Positions 23,468 to 34,800 of a stretch of DNA of 64,000 bases are shown here, piece after piece. Position 1 is the stretch's first letter, and every line of letters begins with the position of its first letter. The stretch lies in the NCBI RefSeq assembly GCF_010015445.1, contig NC_053127.1, forward strand, positions 7,626,276 through 7,690,275, given 5' to 3'. Made by a program: the position numbers and the translations under genes. This stretch comes from Perca fluviatilis. Its lineage: Eukaryota; Chordata; Actinopteri; Perciformes; Percidae. The notes under the pieces are model-generated. The model had not been told where the DNA came from, ran no database searches, and worked only from the letters and a program-made list of their open reading frames with translations.

Positions 23468-24218
23468 ACACACACACTTGATCCTCCTACAGAGTCAATG
23501 TGCTGTAGCTTCTTTTTCCACAGTTGATTGCAAACACGACACTGAATCAGACGACTAAACAAACAATCACTTCACATCCGCTGCGCTGGCTCATATATAG
23601 TTTTCTCTTTTTTCTCTCTTTCTGGAGTCAAAAATGTAAGTGTGGGTTGGATACTTACGACACCGTTGCCTTCATAATATCACACATGATGAAAGATTTC
23701 AACTTTGAGAAGTTAAACGTTATGACCGTAAACCTCAGTTAAACCAGGTGTTCTGCAGGTTTAAGGACACTGCAGAAGCGATGACATCTAGTGGTGTTCA
23801 GGAGCAGCAGATGGGTTCAGACCATTTAAAAGTTTAAAGATGCTTTAAAAAGGACAACGCAACGCAGGTTAAGCCTGTCTTTAAAACTTAAACTGCAGCT
23901 AAGCTGATGACGGCGTTAACAGCCCCACATTTCTTACTGTTCTAACGGTTGTACTAATGTTGATATACATATTTATTTCCAGAGTCAATGTGGTCCTCCG
24001 GAGCTACAGCAGAAGCTAATAAGGATCCAAATAAATAAACAAGAAAATAAAAGAAATGTTTAAACACATAAAAGCTCATTTGCATACTTGTTGTAAGATA
24101 TTTTAATGAGGAATATGTTAAAGTACCGTGGTAGGTCTGACCTGTAAGAAGTCTGCGATGGTGGCCACGTGGCTGGCACAGGCACACTTCCTGGCGTCTG
24201 GCACATCTTCCCCCACCT

Positions 24219-24254
<36 letters not shown>

Positions 24255-27200
24255 CAAAGAGGAGAGATGGTGACCTTAAAAAAAGATGCAAAAAAAGTTC
24301 AACATCACCAGTCATGGAGGGATTATGAGACCCCTGGCACAGACATGTAAGAGGTCCCCATCCTGTCTACATAGGAACAAACTCATTTTGCATCCCTTAG
24401 TTTAATCATTTGGAATCTTTTTGATCATTTTGCATCCCTTTGTAGTGATTTAGCATCTGTTTTAATAATTTTGCATCCCTTTGTAGTGATTTTGCATCTG
24501 ATTTTAATCATTTTGCATCCCTTTGTAGTCATTTTGCCTCTATTTTTAGTTACTTTGCATCTATTTGTAGTCATTTTGTATCTTTCAGTCATTTTGCATC
24601 TCTTTATAGTCACTTTGCATCTATGTTTAATCATTTTGCATCTATGTTTAATCATTTTGCATCCCTTTTGTACTCATTTTGCATCCATTTTCAGTCATTT
24701 TGTGTGTCTTTGTAGTCATTTTGGGTTGTTTGTAGTAATTGTGTGTATGTTTGTGGACATTTAGCATCTCTTTGTAATACTTTTGTGTCGTTTTTCAGCA
24801 CATTTTGTGAGTCAGAGCCCCTGACCCTATGGGCCCCTGGGCCTGGGCCCAGTGTGCCTGTTCAGTAATCCATCCATGTCACCAGTAACACTTAGCAGCA
24901 GATGTGTTCCTTTGCTGCTTTGTGTGAAGTTTTTTTTTTCCAGGACAGTTTTCCCCTTGTTCTGGTCTCATTAGGGCCTTTTGTTCAGCTGTGGTCATGT
25001 TCAGTTATTGAAATGTGTTCATATTATAACCGGCTGGATGTCATTCAGTAATCACAGCTCATTCAAACTAACACAATAAAAAGACAGTGAGCAGCAATTA
25101 CAGAGAGAAAGAAACTTGGAAAATGGCCTCAACTCATCTGAATTCATGGCAATTTATCTCTCAATAACAACATTTAACCACTTCATCTATCTGTGCCTGC
25201 ATGTCTGATTGAAAAAGGGAAAGCAAAAATAGAAGGTTTTTGCAGCATACATGTACTTAAGACTTTGTGGTACATTCCGGCACTTTTATATGTATTTTTG
25301 GCGTATTTCTGTACATTTTTCACAATTTCCGTCAATTTTCTGGCCCATTTCAGCCTGGTTTGGCCCGGTTTGCTACGGTCTGGTGCTCTTTGGGCTGTGA
25401 GTGTTGCTGTGTTACATTATAATGGACTCCTCTCACAGCAATTACCAGATCTCTCCATCTCTTTCTGTCCGTTTTTTCATTCCACCCGGTCACAAAATCC
25501 CATTTATATTCTGCTAATTTGCAACAGCGAATATGTTTTGAGAGAAGTGTAATGCCACCCAGATCGCGTTTTTAATTAACGTAATGATGAAACTTTAGTG
25601 AGCGCATCATTTATATGTAAAATATGTTAAAATCGCACCCACCTCCTGTAGAGAAAGAAATCGAATGGGCTAGGAAAATGTTTAATCAGTAAACAACATC
25701 CGCAAATGATTTTTTGAGACTTCAGATATATTAATTAACAATATTGTCATTACATTTCCTTTGAAACGTATTTTGCAAATTTGTAGGATACAGGGTTGGC
25801 ATGCGGTACAAAAAAAGTTACAAACACAGATGGTGAACATAATCCAGACAGATATTATAGTTTCCCCTCAAAACGTTATTGGCAAAAAAAAAATGAGTAG
25901 TATATAAACTTGATTTCTAGGAGAACAGGTTGATTAATTGCACCACTCTCTTCCTATTTTCCCTTCTTCTCTCTACTCTACCTCTCTTTCTCAAACCCTC
26001 TCCCCCTCTCTCTCTCTCTCTCTGCACTCTCTCTTTATGCAGACACACTCGCTCAGGGCGCTCCGGCTGTTGTCAGGTTCCGAGAGTAAAACATTCATCT
26101 TTAGGCTCTCAGATGAACTCACACTGTGTTTTAAATGCTATTAACACACTCTGTTGGAGACTCTTGAGCTCCAACATCACAAATTATTCATTCCTTCCTG
26201 CTACATTTCCTTTTCATCATGAATTAATTGGTGGACAAATTTCTGCGTCTCTGCTACACTTGTGGTGACTCAGCAGCTCTACTTTTTTCCTCTCCGTTTG
26301 GCCTATAACTGGAAAGTTCAATCTCTGTAACTCTCATTACAGCATGAAAGTCCACATCTGCTCCCTTATTGAAAAAACATAATACAGCGTAAAGACTGAT
26401 TGAAACTAGAGATGGTCCGATAGCATTTTTTGCTTCCCGATACCGATTCCCATACCTGAACGTATCGGCCGATGCTGACTACCAATCCGATATCAGTGTG
26501 TCATATATTTTATTATGTTTTAACAGCCATTTACTACTGTCCCTGTATGGATGTGATATTATTTCTTCTCTTTGTTGTACGGCCTGCCTCAAGTTAAACT
26601 CTTTGTGAAACATGAACAAACACAAACAATAAACTTTCTTTTATTATCCAGTGTGACAGTGAGTCATAACGGAAAAAGAACATAAATAAACTACTTTAAA
26701 GTAGATTTTCTCCAGGGCTAAATTACGTGGTATCGGATAGGTGCATAAACTCAGTACTTTCCAATACAGATACCAGCATTTTAGGCAGTATCAGAGGCTT
26801 TTCCGATATTAGTATCGGTATCGTAAACCACATAATACAGTGTAAAGATGCCTCCACACACAAATCCATTAAACTGTCAGGAACACCTGACAAACCTGAG
26901 CCGAATTATGAACAAGTCAGCGACTGTCCAACGCAAAATGTTGCTGCTCATTCTGCATTTTGTCGTCTGATCATTGGCAATTTTAGACCCTTTTTAGGGG
27001 GGCTGTCGCCAATGCCATGCACCTGTAACCCAGTCAAGGAAAAGGTTAACAGAAACGTAGTGTTGGCCAATCAGAGGAGGTTGTGCCAGACTCCCGCCTT
27101 TGGCTGAGACTCTATCTAATCTGTCAGAGGGAGATCAGGAGCGCGGTTGTGAAGTTTAACGTTGGTAGTCCCCAGAGAAGAAGTTGGTAATTTCATGACT

Positions 27201-28764
27201 AAAATTGCTGAATGTTAGAACATTGTGTCAAATTGGTCGTTATTACTGTGACTTACAAAGCGTCAGGTTTAGTTCCATCATAGTGTCAAGCACTGTCTCC
27301 GAGTCACATTCTAAAGGTCTGGTCCTAGAATCGCCCCTGCGTCTGATCAGAAGTCTTGGTGTGAACACGCTGCTTATTTGTGTCAGATGAGGTTGCTCAC
27401 TTCTTTTTGATATGTAAATATCGATCGGATTTGCTAAAACTGACTTCAAAACTGCTGATTAAACACAGCAAGCAGCAATATGTTCGTTTTCTGCAAAAAA
27501 GGACAAAAAATGAAAGCTGCGAGCAGCGATGAACAGCGATGCCCTCGCACTCTGCGCATCCAGTCGATGCGGCCGTGTATTTCCGTGACCGTCGGAAACT
27601 GCACGCAAGAGTTAGACTTAATCAAACAATCTTCGTCCCATAAGGCTGACTTGCTGTTGCCAGACGGTGGTGCTATGGCTATAACTCATTATTGACTTAT
27701 AGATGTCCTCAGGCCTGGTCTCTAACTAAGAATAATACATTTGGGGCAGATTACTACCTGTTTCAGTGTGTTATATGGTAATTTGACACCTAGCCACGCC
27801 CACACCGTTGGACGCAAGTGCAAAGGTTTTGAAAAATAATACTTTAAAAACTACACATGCCTTGAACATGTCCTCCCCCAGGGAAGTTTTGACCATCAAC
27901 GACTTCATTTCCTCTATTCGGATACACTTTTATGCAACAATTTACGGTGGAAATCCCTTTATTTAGCCTATGTGAAGAAGAAATAGGCCGATGACAATTC
28001 AAAATATATCAAAAATATAATGGAAACTATGTTGTTGCGTGTCATTGGGCATTTTTAAGTGGGTTTATGGAAATCCTGGCGCTTTCTTAGTGGGTATACT
28101 AGGTATATACTAGATATACCTGTGTATCACGTAGACTACACCACTGGTTAGGACCCTAGTTGCATCAACTTAATTCCAATAGTATTATAAATAAATGTCA
28201 AATTACTAGTTTAGTTATATTGTCAAAAGCTGTTCTGTTTAATTTCCAGTCCATTTATTTTTCACCACGGTGTCTCATCCCTGCAGCTGCTGTGCTGCTA
28301 ACAGCCGCATGCAAACACAGATCAGAGGATCACAGGTTATCATTTGTGCGTAAAATGTGTTACAAAGAGAGATTGCTGGGAGGGGTTGAAGTGGACACTT
28401 AACGTCGTCATGGTTGCATCGTTTTAATATTGATCAGACTCAGAGAGAAGTCCTCGTGAATCATCCGACCGAGACACATGCTGATTTATTCACCCAGGAG
28501 AAGGGGAAAAACCCTCCCATAAAAATGTGTCACAAATTAACCGCCGCACTCGTCTTTCGTTTCACCACGACGACAGTTGGCGTACAGCCAGTTTGACTTC
28601 ACAAGTCAAAGTCAGTTTGCGGAGGCTGCAGCTCTGTGATTGGACGATGTAGGCAGAACCTGGAATCATTGACATGGTGTGTCCTGTGTTATAAGGTTAT
28701 ATTAAAAATGTGCCGTGACCCTTAATGACTCTGATATTCTCCTTTAATGCCTTTGAGGACATTT

Positions 28765-28823
<59 letters not shown>

Positions 28824-31800
28824 TGGGTGCGTGCAGCTGGGCATGTAAGAGGAGAAAGAGAGGAAGGAAGATGAGAGCTGAATAAAAGAGGAAAGAGCCA
28901 AGAAAAGAGGGAAGGAAGAAAGAGACACAGGGGGAAAGGAAAGGAAATAGATGGATGAAAGTGGGAAAAAAGAAGTCGATGAAAGAAGAAAAGGAGATGT
29001 CGGCGTGAAGAAAGTGTGTGTGTGCGTGTGTGTTGCCTGCATCATGCACCGCCCCTCCCCCCCTCTCCCCTCCCCCTCTCTGACCCGGCGACTCACCCAG
29101 TTGATGAGGATGTATCGTGGCAGAGCGGCAGTGGGCTCCTTCAGGCTGCAGAAGCCGTACATCACCCTGGCGCTGTCAAAGGTCAGCGTGATCTCTGCCA
29201 GACCGCCTCCTGCACCACAGAACAAGAGGATACAGTAACGTCCTCTACCAGGGAGAGGCTGCACCGGTTATTGACACACACACACACACACACACACACA
29301 CGATTAACACATTCATCAACTTATGAAAGAAAGCAATCAGAGAGCACTCTGCCCAATCCTCTAAAATGTGCTGTTGTTTTGAACCTGCAACCTTTGAATC
29401 TGTACCTGGATCTGCACACGTAGTGAGAAACAACCATTAAAAATAACTAAATCCAGTCTGGGAACATTGGGCCTCACATTAGGGTGAATTGCGAAAAACA
29501 TTTAAAATGAATCAGACTCAGAGTAATCACCGTTTAGGCCTAAATGTATTATGTTACTGTAGAATCACTTATTTGTGAAAAAACAATAGGATGTCTTATC
29601 CAGACTTTCAGGGATTGCTGGTCTTTTGTTGCGTTTTCAGGCTCAAGAAATCAAATCAAACGGAGTACATTTAGTCAAACACTGTACAATTCATAGACTA
29701 TTTTTCCATGTTGGGCTCCTTTATATTCCTACTCCATTATATTAATTTGACAGCCATACTTAGTGGTTACTTTGCAGATTAAGATTTCACATTGAAAAAC
29801 ATCGGTTTATAAAATATAATGCGTTGTGACAGACAAAATGTCTTAGAGTAGGCTATATAAGGGTCTTTAGACCACATATAACATTAAAATGCTCCTTCCA
29901 TGTTTAGATTGTAATAATAATAGTAATGGCAAGAAGAAGGAAATAAGATGAATGAGGACAGAAACGTCAACATAAATATTCCCAAAGAAGTCCCATTCAC
30001 TTTGTGTTACTTAACCATCAACGGACATGTTGCAGTTTAATGTGAATTATAAGTAACGTTAGGCTAAGTAGGCTACAGAGTTTATGTTGCTATGGACGCA
30101 GTTTTCCAACCGCAGAGACGGAACGGACTATTTTTTTTAGCGGAAGCAATAAAATCCTTTTAAAATCAATCTTTTGTGTCAAATTATTGATTTATTTGGT
30201 AAGCAGCCATGTAATAAGCCTTCAGGTGTGGGTTGTATTCGCTATATGACCGTCTCGCTCTACATTATCCCATACGTAACTGTTACTTTTGATACTTAAA
30301 ATACAATTTTCATTTAATACTTCTGATCTTTTACTTAAGTAGTATTTTGAATGCAAAACCTTTACTTGTAATGGATTTTTTTTCTACATATTTGTGTTGC
30401 TACTTTTACTTTTTACTTTATTCTGAATTCTTCCGATCAGCAGCATCGTGTTCCAGACAGCTAGTTTTTTTTATGCTTCAGGAGACATTTACATTGCTAC
30501 GTTTTGGTTTAAAAATGAATATCTTTTGCTACGTTTACACTTCGCGTTTACACTTCGCGTTCACACCGCTCCAGTGTTTCAGAGCCCCTAAACCGGAGAA
30601 ATTTAAAACACTTCTGACCCGTTTTGGTTTGGAATCTGTGGGGTTGTGTTGCAGTCTCAACGGCTGCAAACGGAGACCTTTGGCAACACCAACACTAAGG
30701 GCCCTATATCTTGCACCCGGCGCAGCGTAAAGTCCAACACAAGTGTCTTTGCTAGGTTAAGACCAACGCAGTTGTCAGTTTCCCGTCCAGCACCCATGTC
30801 ATTTAAATAGCAAATGCACCTGCGCCCATCTGAGCACCCATGGGCGTGCAGGTCTTACAGGGAGGTGTCTTGAGGTGCTTTCTTGGCATTTTGCTATCTT
30901 GAGACAGCGGGAAGTGGTCGCGCTATTGACCAACAAAAACCTGTTCTAAAGTCAATAGCGCAGCATTTCATTCATTGTTATTTTAACAGCAAATCAGTAA
31001 AATGCGCCTAGGCTTATGCAAAGTGCACTATGCTTGTTACACATACAGGAGCAGCACAGAAACATGCAAAAGATGACAAATAAAAATATTACGGTGCAAA
31101 TCCTCCATAATAATAGCAATGCTCCAAGGTCCAAACGCGCCTGGCTTTTAAAGGGAATGCGAGATGACCCTCTGATTGGTTTATTGCATGTTACGCCCAA
31201 AACACACCTATGAATTAATGAAAACACTAAGTACAATCCTTTTGCGCATAAGCCCAATGCCCTATGCCCTAAATGCACCTGCACCAGGCGCTTCACGCCG
31301 TGCGCTTAGATCGATAAAATAGGGCTCTAAGGCTGCGTTCAGACAGGCCGCGTCGGCCGCCAGACCTTCATGGGGGCAGTGTGTTTAGGCTGCGGCGGGG
31401 GTTGCCACAGGGGGGACACAAAGAAACCGCAGCGGGCCTGCGGCTTAAAGTTGAGACCGACTCAACTTTTAGAGAAATGCGACCCCACGTCACGCTGCGA
31501 TGGCCGATCCTGTAACCGGAGATCAGACTTGTCGGTGTTTTGAGCTCTGGTTTGAGGCGGTGTGAGAGTACCGTACAGTAAACAGGAAACATCACTGCCT
31601 CTATCGCTGCCACAAGAATGTTTTAAAACACTCTGAGGGTAAAAAAACCAAACACAAGCACTGAACTGCCCGAGAGTTTGTGTAATGGCTGAATGTTTCC
31701 TGCAGCGACAAAGCACTCGCTATGTCTCACTCGTTTCTTTTCGTTCTCTCTCTCCCCCCCTGTGAAATAAGATGCCTTCAAGTGCGCTCGGAAACATCGA

Positions 31801-34800
31801 AATCTGACGGAAAACAGTAATTGTGAAATATAAAGTTTACTTGTTCCTTGTTGTGGGTTTAAAGGACACAACAGGACGTTACACAAATGGGCCGTTTCAT
31901 TGCCCCCCCCCCGCTCCACCGCACCACCCTGCGGAAAATCTCCGGATCACTTTGCTTGGTGTGAATGCCCACTAACGCCAACGTTTCGCCTGATTGGGTC
32001 ATGACGCCTCGTTCTCTGAGACTAAGCTACTAACATTACCATGGCAACTACCAGCAACAGGCGGAGTATACATGCTGCCTCCTGTTTACCCCGGCACGCG
32101 CATGCCCGGTATACGAGAATGTTGAGATATTTTGGTTTGGGCGTGTGAGTTTTATTAGTTCTTCTACTGGAGCTAAAAACACTGGCGTTCATGGAGATTG
32201 CTTTTGTACGGTGGCCAAGATGGTTCAACACAAATACAAAAGCCACAACACAAATGTTGTAGCTTTTGCGTTTGTGTTGTAGCTTTTGCGTTTGTGTTGA
32301 ACCGTCTCGGCCACCGTACTTTTGGCTCAAAAACCCGCTTAAAAACCAAAACGTAGCAATGTAAATGTAGCCTCAAATTATGATCCTGTTCTCCATATCT
32401 CAAAGATATTCATACACATGTATGAACGCCACACAGACATGTGGTCTACTGGTTCTGCTGTGAGGCGCCAGATAGATTTCTCTGAGGCTTACAGCGCAGA
32501 TGAACAAACTGTGCATCCTCTGAAATATTCACGTCTCTCTGAGGAAAAGCATGCCGCCATGAAGGAAACTAAAACCGCTGCTGGCAGAAGTGGCTCTTTA
32601 TCACGCAGCTCTGCAGCATTAGTGATGCAGACGCTCGCAGTTTATTCCTCTCTTGTGATCAGCGCTTTTGTATTCAGGACTTCTGTGTCGATGATTACAT
32701 TAGACTCACAGAATAAGCTGTGGTTCTCATTAAAAGAGTGCATCAAAGTAAAACCACGAGACACGTCCAGTGTCAGTTTGTCTCTCAGTACTTTCCGTGT
32801 GCGCCTCTCCGTGAGGTTGGTTAATAGGACCTGGTATCGCAAATTATTTCCCGAATCGATTTGATTTCGATTCACAAGGTCCAGACTCGATTACAATTCC
32901 GAATCGACTCAGTATCAATTAGGTTAGAGAAATTTCAGTTGCAATACCAATATTGCTTAGATATAAAAGAGATTTGCAGAAAATGTCTGTGGTGGGTTAT
33001 ACATCCACGGTGAAAATATATATATTTAAAGCAAGGGCGTAACTTTGGGTTCTATATTGGGGGGGGGGGCTCCTGGTGGTCGTTCCATCAAGACATTTTG
33101 AGCATCAAACACTTGCACAATTTCCTGCATTCTGGCGAATTTTCCAGCAACAATTTGTGCCTTTTCTGCATGCTCTTTTTTATGTATATATTATTATTAT
33201 TATTAATTCAGTCAATCAATATCCTGTATTGTTCAAAACTTTCTGCTGATTGAAAATGTTACACGTGTTTCAAGATGTTTTTTTATAGGAATTATGCACA
33301 TCTGAACAACAAATATCTGCTTGACACAGCATTTAAAACAGTTTGACTTCATTACCCCGGCCAGTTTTGATTATTGTAATTGTAAATTACGCCTATGATT
33401 AAAAGACTGATTTCTGGATATTATTAATCGATATCAGATCACTCAAACAAAGATTGATTTTACTTGGAGAGTTGATCATTTTAACGCAGCCCTATTGGTC
33501 AATGTCCGGTTCTTTGATAAAACATCACCCGTAGAAAAAAAAACAGTGGACACAAACACCTGAAGGAGAGAAATCAACTGGGATGTCCAAGTCAGGCCTC
33601 CCAGTTATTTGCTCCGCTAACGGCGAGCCAGTGATGGAGTAATCAAGTCCTGGACTCAGATTTGAGTCTGACTCGAGTCGCTATTCTCTGGACTCGTGAC
33701 TCGACTTGGATTCGTGCATTCATGAAATAAGGCTCGGAAGTTGGATGAAGTTTCTCACTACTTTTATGCGTAATAGGCAGTGATGGAGTCCTGGACTCGG
33801 ACTCGAGTCCAACTAAGGAGATAACATAGGCACAGGCTAATTATTGCTAACTAAACTGGCTGCGAGCTTCTCCTGTACTATACGGTAATTCCTCTACTGT
33901 GTGACAGTAAGTCGAGTGGTTATGACAATCGTTAGCCTATCTTTACAAAAACGTCTGCTACGGAGCCATATCGTGGGATACAAGGTAATGGAGCCTTTTA
34001 TACATTGTCGTGTTTCTTTAGAAATAAACAATGGACAAATAGAGTCTTTAAACACTTCAGATGTAAAGTTATTCGCTGTCAAAGTGACGTCAAAATGAAT
34101 GGCAGTCAATGGAATACTAACAGGAGGTGGTGGCTTGTTAGCATCAAAATGGCGCCATAGGAGCTACGCGTTGTGGAGAGAGACTTACCCCCTTGAATTA
34201 CACAAAAGTCCTTCCTTCCTGCTGCTGTCAGACTTTACAATCAACACTGATCCACATAGACTGTAAATAAAAACTGAGAACTCACTCATGTACTATATAG
34301 ATAATGTTTACATAACCGTGCAATATCATTATAATTTTTTTCTCCATGCATTAATGTGTGTTCAACCTTTCAGTCTGTTTAATTATTATATTTTTCTTTG
34401 CTTTTTCTTTGTTCTATTTACTGTTTTTTTTACGTATGGTACCTATAATTATATTTTGCAGTTTTTTTTGCTGATGCCTCTTGATTTTGCTGCTGTAACA
34501 CTGCACTTTTCCCCGCTGTGGGACTGATAAAGGATTATCTTATCCCTCCATTTGTTAAATTTATGTGTCCTTACTTACAATATCTTGCTTACATTTCTGC
34601 ACTGTAACTGCTTAGATAAATATCTTTATTTGATTTCCTTCCACTGTGTGTGCTCCAGAGTATAAACGCCCAGCCAGGCTTTCTAAAACATAGAGAAAAT
34701 GTGAGTCTGAGTCACAACATTAAGTATAATAACTGTGTCATATGATAAACAAGTGACTTTGACAGTCCTTCCAGTGAGGTTTTGTCCACATGGTTATTTG

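Larger units (their letters stand above)
22690..24141 (-). other. dbn1: dbn1 intron 4
   Basis: It contains two CA microsatellites (22783-22842, 23384-23478) and a SINE tail (23185-23272). The rest shows nothing recognisable. Confidence 0.8.
24217..29096 (-). other. dbn1: dbn1 intron 3 (4.9 kb)
   Basis: It contains the CT tract at the exon 4 acceptor, the TTTTGCATC minisatellite (24380-24790), a TATCGG-rich element (26405-26836), an unclassified dispersed repeat (27500-27960, GAAAGCTGCGAGCAGCGATG start) and a GT microsatellite (28767-28821). 24900-26400 and 28030-28740 show nothing recognisable. Confidence 0.8.
30481..32372. mobile_element. 1.9-kb non-autonomous element, host of nested insertions
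   Basis: The inverted ends GGAGACATTTACATTGCTAC (left) and GTAGCAATGTAAATGTAGCC (right) are flanked by TCA (30478-30480, 32373-32375). The inward similarity runs on through the GTTTTGGTTTAAAAA stretch. No transposase is seen. It contains 30699-31327 and the palindrome 32206-32319. Superfamily is uncertain; a 3-bp duplication suggests Harbinger-like. Confidence 0.65.

Noticed and set aside
23250..23562. Frames of alternating Cys-Val or His-Thr
   Set aside because: They are translations of CA/GT microsatellites.
24380..24790. CRISPR-like regular repeats
   Set aside because: Units are contiguous and diverged without unique spacers; this is a eukaryotic minisatellite.
26727..27107. 126-residue plus-strand frame
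   Set aside because: Starts inside a TATCGG-rich repeat; no recognisable domain and no coding-like composition.
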